Shown here one piece after another: positions 62,404 to 64,000 of a DNA stretch of 64,000 nt. The notes under the pieces were generated by a model that saw only the letters and a program-made list of their open reading frames with translations, did not search any database and was not told the origin of the DNA. The position numbers and the translations under genes were made by a program. Origin of the DNA: Arcobacter sp. LA11. GTDB taxonomy: Bacteria > Campylobacterota > Campylobacteria > Campylobacterales > Arcobacteraceae. Within the stretch, counting starts at the first letter, position 1, and every line of letters begins with the position of its first letter. The stretch is from contig NZ_BDIR01000001.1 of assembly GCF_001895145.1 (NCBI RefSeq), forward strand, positions 248,001-312,000, read 5' to 3'.

Positions 62404-64000
62404 TTAAGCGTTTGGACCTTCTAACTCATCAGAGTAATCTGCAGCTGCCATTCTAACAAGCTGTCTGTATCTGTATTGAGCATCAGATTTATTTTTAGCT
62501 AGAAGTTCTTCTGCATATGTTGGATTTAATTTCTTTAGAGAAATATATCTATTTTCTTGCATTAAGAATTCTTCATATCTATCCCAGTTTGGTTTCTTTC
62601 CAGAAATTTTAATTGGGTTTTTACCTTCATCAATTTTTCTTGGATCGAAGATATAAATTGGCCAGTAACCACAATCAGTTGCTAATTGTCCTTGGTCAAC
62701 AGATTTCATTAATCCCCCTTTGATACCATGTGCAATACAAGGAGAGTAAGCAATTACTACTGAAGGACCATTATATGCTTCTGCTTCTTTAATAGCTTGA
62801 GCAGTTTGTTTTTGACTTGCTCTAGAATTAATTTGTGCAACATAAATATTTCCATAAGTCATAGAGATATATCCAAGATCTTTTTTAGCACTTGCTTTTC
62901 CATCATTTGTAAAGTCTGCAATAGAACCAGCACGCGCTGCTTTAGATGATTGTCCACCAGTATTTGAGTAAACTTCTGTATCAACAACAAGTACATTTAC
63001 ATTGTCTCCTGTTGCTAGTACGTGGTCAAGTCCACCATAACCAATATCATATGCCCATCCATCACCACCGATGATCCATTGAGATTTTCTTACAATGTAT
63101 TTTTTAAGACTAAATAAGTCTGCAACACCTGGTAAATCTTGGTTTTGCTCTAATTGAGGTACTAATTTATCTCTAATCTCTTGAGTTTTCTTACCATCAT
63201 TTCTATTTTCAATCCATTCTTTGTATAGTACTTTAAGAGGATTAGAAACTTCTTCCATAGTTGCTTCCATAGTTGCTTGCATTCTATTTCTGATAGTCTC
63301 ATTTGCATGATGCATACCAAACCCGAACTCAGCAGTATCTTCAAATAATGAGTTAGCCCAAGCAGGACCTTCACCTTTTTCATTTTTAGTATATGGAGTT
63401 GATGGAGCAGATGCACTATAAATAGAAGAACATCCAGTAGCATTTGCAATCATCATTCTATCACCAAACATTTGAGTAGCAAGTTTGATATATGGTGTTT
63501 CACCACATCCTGGACAAGCTGAATGGAATTCGAATAATGGCTTAGCAAATTGCGAACCTTTTAATGAGTCTTTTGATACAAGATAATCTTTGTATGTTAC
63601 ATCATTAAATAAGTAGTCAGCATTTTCTTGCTCACCTTTTTTCTCTTCATCTTCAAACGGAACCATTTTAAGAGATTTTTCTGATGTAGGACAAATATCA
63701 ACACAAACATTACATCCTGTACAGTCTAAAATTGATACTTGAATTTTATATTTTAAATTTTGGTCTTTTAACCCTTTACCTGTTGCATCAATAGAGTATT
63801 TTTTAACACCTTCTGGAGAGTTTGCAAACTCTTCTTTATCAAGTAAGAATGGTCTAATTACTGCATGAGGACACTCAAATGCACATTGGTTACATTGGAT
63901 ACATGTCTCTTCATTCCACTCAGGAACAATAGTTGTAATACCTCTTTTTTCATATTTAGTTGAACCACCTTCAAGAGTTCCATCTTCTCTATTAGTAAAA
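62404..64000 (-). CDS. nifJ: Pyruvate:ferredoxin (flavodoxin) oxidoreductase, C-terminal part
   Basis: The frame runs from its stop at 62404 to the right edge without interruption; the Met at 63666 is internal. The part present has two 4Fe-4S sets (CIQCNQCAFECPH and CTGCNVCVDICP, near 63.9 and 63.7 kb), then the TPP-binding domain (HSACPGCGETPYIKL, MMIANATGCSSIYSASAPSTPY, GGDGWAYDIGYGGLDHVLA, VDTEVYSNTGGQSSKA). It converts pyruvate to acetyl-CoA with reduction of ferredoxin or flavodoxin, the normal route in oxygen-limited Campylobacterota. About 530 of the usual 1180 residues are in view. Confidence 0.96.
   Translation of the reverse strand, partial: FTNREDGTLEGGSTKYEKRGITTIVPEWNEETCIQCNQCAFECPHAVIRPFLLDKEEFANSPEGVKKYSIDATGKGLKDQNLKYKIQVSILDCTGCNVCVDICPTSEKSLKMVPFEDEEKKGEQENADYLFNDVTYKDYLVSKDSLKGSQFAKPLFEFHSACPGCGETPYIKLATQMFGDRMMIANATGCSSIYSASAPSTPYTKNEKGEGPAWANSLFEDTAEFGFGMHHANETIRNRMQATMEATMEEVSNPLKVLYKEWIENRNDGKKTQEIRDKLVPQLEQNQDLPGVADLFSLKKYIVRKSQWIIGGDGWAYDIGYGGLDHVLATGDNVNVLVVDTEVYSNTGGQSSKAARAGSIADFTNDGKASAKKDLGYISMTYGNIYVAQINSRASQKQTAQAIKEAEAYNGPSVVIAYSPCIAHGIKGGLMKSVDQGQLATDCGYWPIYIFDPRKIDEGKNPIKISGKKPNWDRYEEFLMQENRYISLKKLNPTYAEELLAKNKSDAQYRYRQLVRMAAADYSDELEGPNA

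Noticed and set aside
62404-63666. A 420-residue protein as the complete gene at the right edge
   Set aside because: The frame continues past the Met at 63666 through two 4Fe-4S motifs to the edge; it is a partial NifJ.

Overview
The window is a low-GC, gene-dense chromosomal segment of a Campylobacterota bacterium, most likely of the Arcobacter group (inferred from gene content; no rRNA was available to confirm). The pointers are a fused ispDF gene next to an HP1021-type orphan response regulator, a hisZ-purA-DUF507-carA cluster, a TorA-like reductase paired with a monohaem cytochrome c, pyruvate:ferredoxin oxidoreductase, many histidine kinases with the HQWRQPL box, and a very A/T-rich codon bias throughout. 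I saw no rRNA, tRNA, CRISPR array, insertion sequence or prophage. Both ends cut genes: purM on the left and nifJ on the right.

Layout. 1-5.9 kb: the purM end, a chemoreceptor, and a reverse-strand stress operon (marR-doxX-FMN reductase-pirin) with three near-identical palindromic operators, then a LysE exporter. 6-10.9 kb: a forward housekeeping operon (class V aminotransferase, hisZ, purA, DUF507, carA). 11-19 kb: a small secreted protein, an autoinducer-2 kinase/class II aldolase/LsrG-like operon, then pgpA, the HP1021-type regulator, ispDF and an HDOD protein. 19-31.5 kb: thiC, mrp, an unlisted 38-residue membrane protein, a porin, hisIE, an SPFH protein, ilvE and metH. 31.4-34.6 kb is the most RNA-like part. 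It holds two sibling reverse-strand small-RNA candidates around a degenerate, cysteine-rich receiver-like protein, an EamA transporter, a HEPN-like protein, a DUF2238 protein, and two 93-94 bp long-armed hairpins.

34.6-43 kb is a respiratory module: a porin divergent from a Tat-exported molybdenum reductase and its cytochrome, followed by a translationally overlapping response regulator, periplasmic binding protein and histidine kinase. This looks like a TorRTS-like three-component sensor built from other parts. The divergent promoter region carries two inverted copies of an 11-bp-spaced direct repeat that could be the regulator's binding sites. 43-52.8 kb holds a Kunitz (BPTI)-type lipoprotein, a GCS2-like ligase with gamma-glutamyltransferase, a tandem hemerythrin, N-formylglutamate amidohydrolase-like and MnmC-like enzymes, a PAS/EAL c-di-GMP protein, luxS and carbonic anhydrase. 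52.8-58.7 kb is a tripartite tricarboxylate transporter with its own two-component system. 58.8-64 kb holds a DUF1439 lipoprotein, a YqhD-like aldehyde reductase convergent with an AraC-type regulator, and nifJ.

The best candidates for something undescribed are the twin small RNAs with their shared promoter pattern (TTACATT, nine bases, TATAAT), the paired long hairpins at 34.3-34.6 kb, the bacterial Kunitz lipoprotein, and the AI-2 kinase module that lacks Lsr transport genes while luxS lies 38 kb away. All functional statements rest on reading the sequence and on knowledge of the families; no database search was run.
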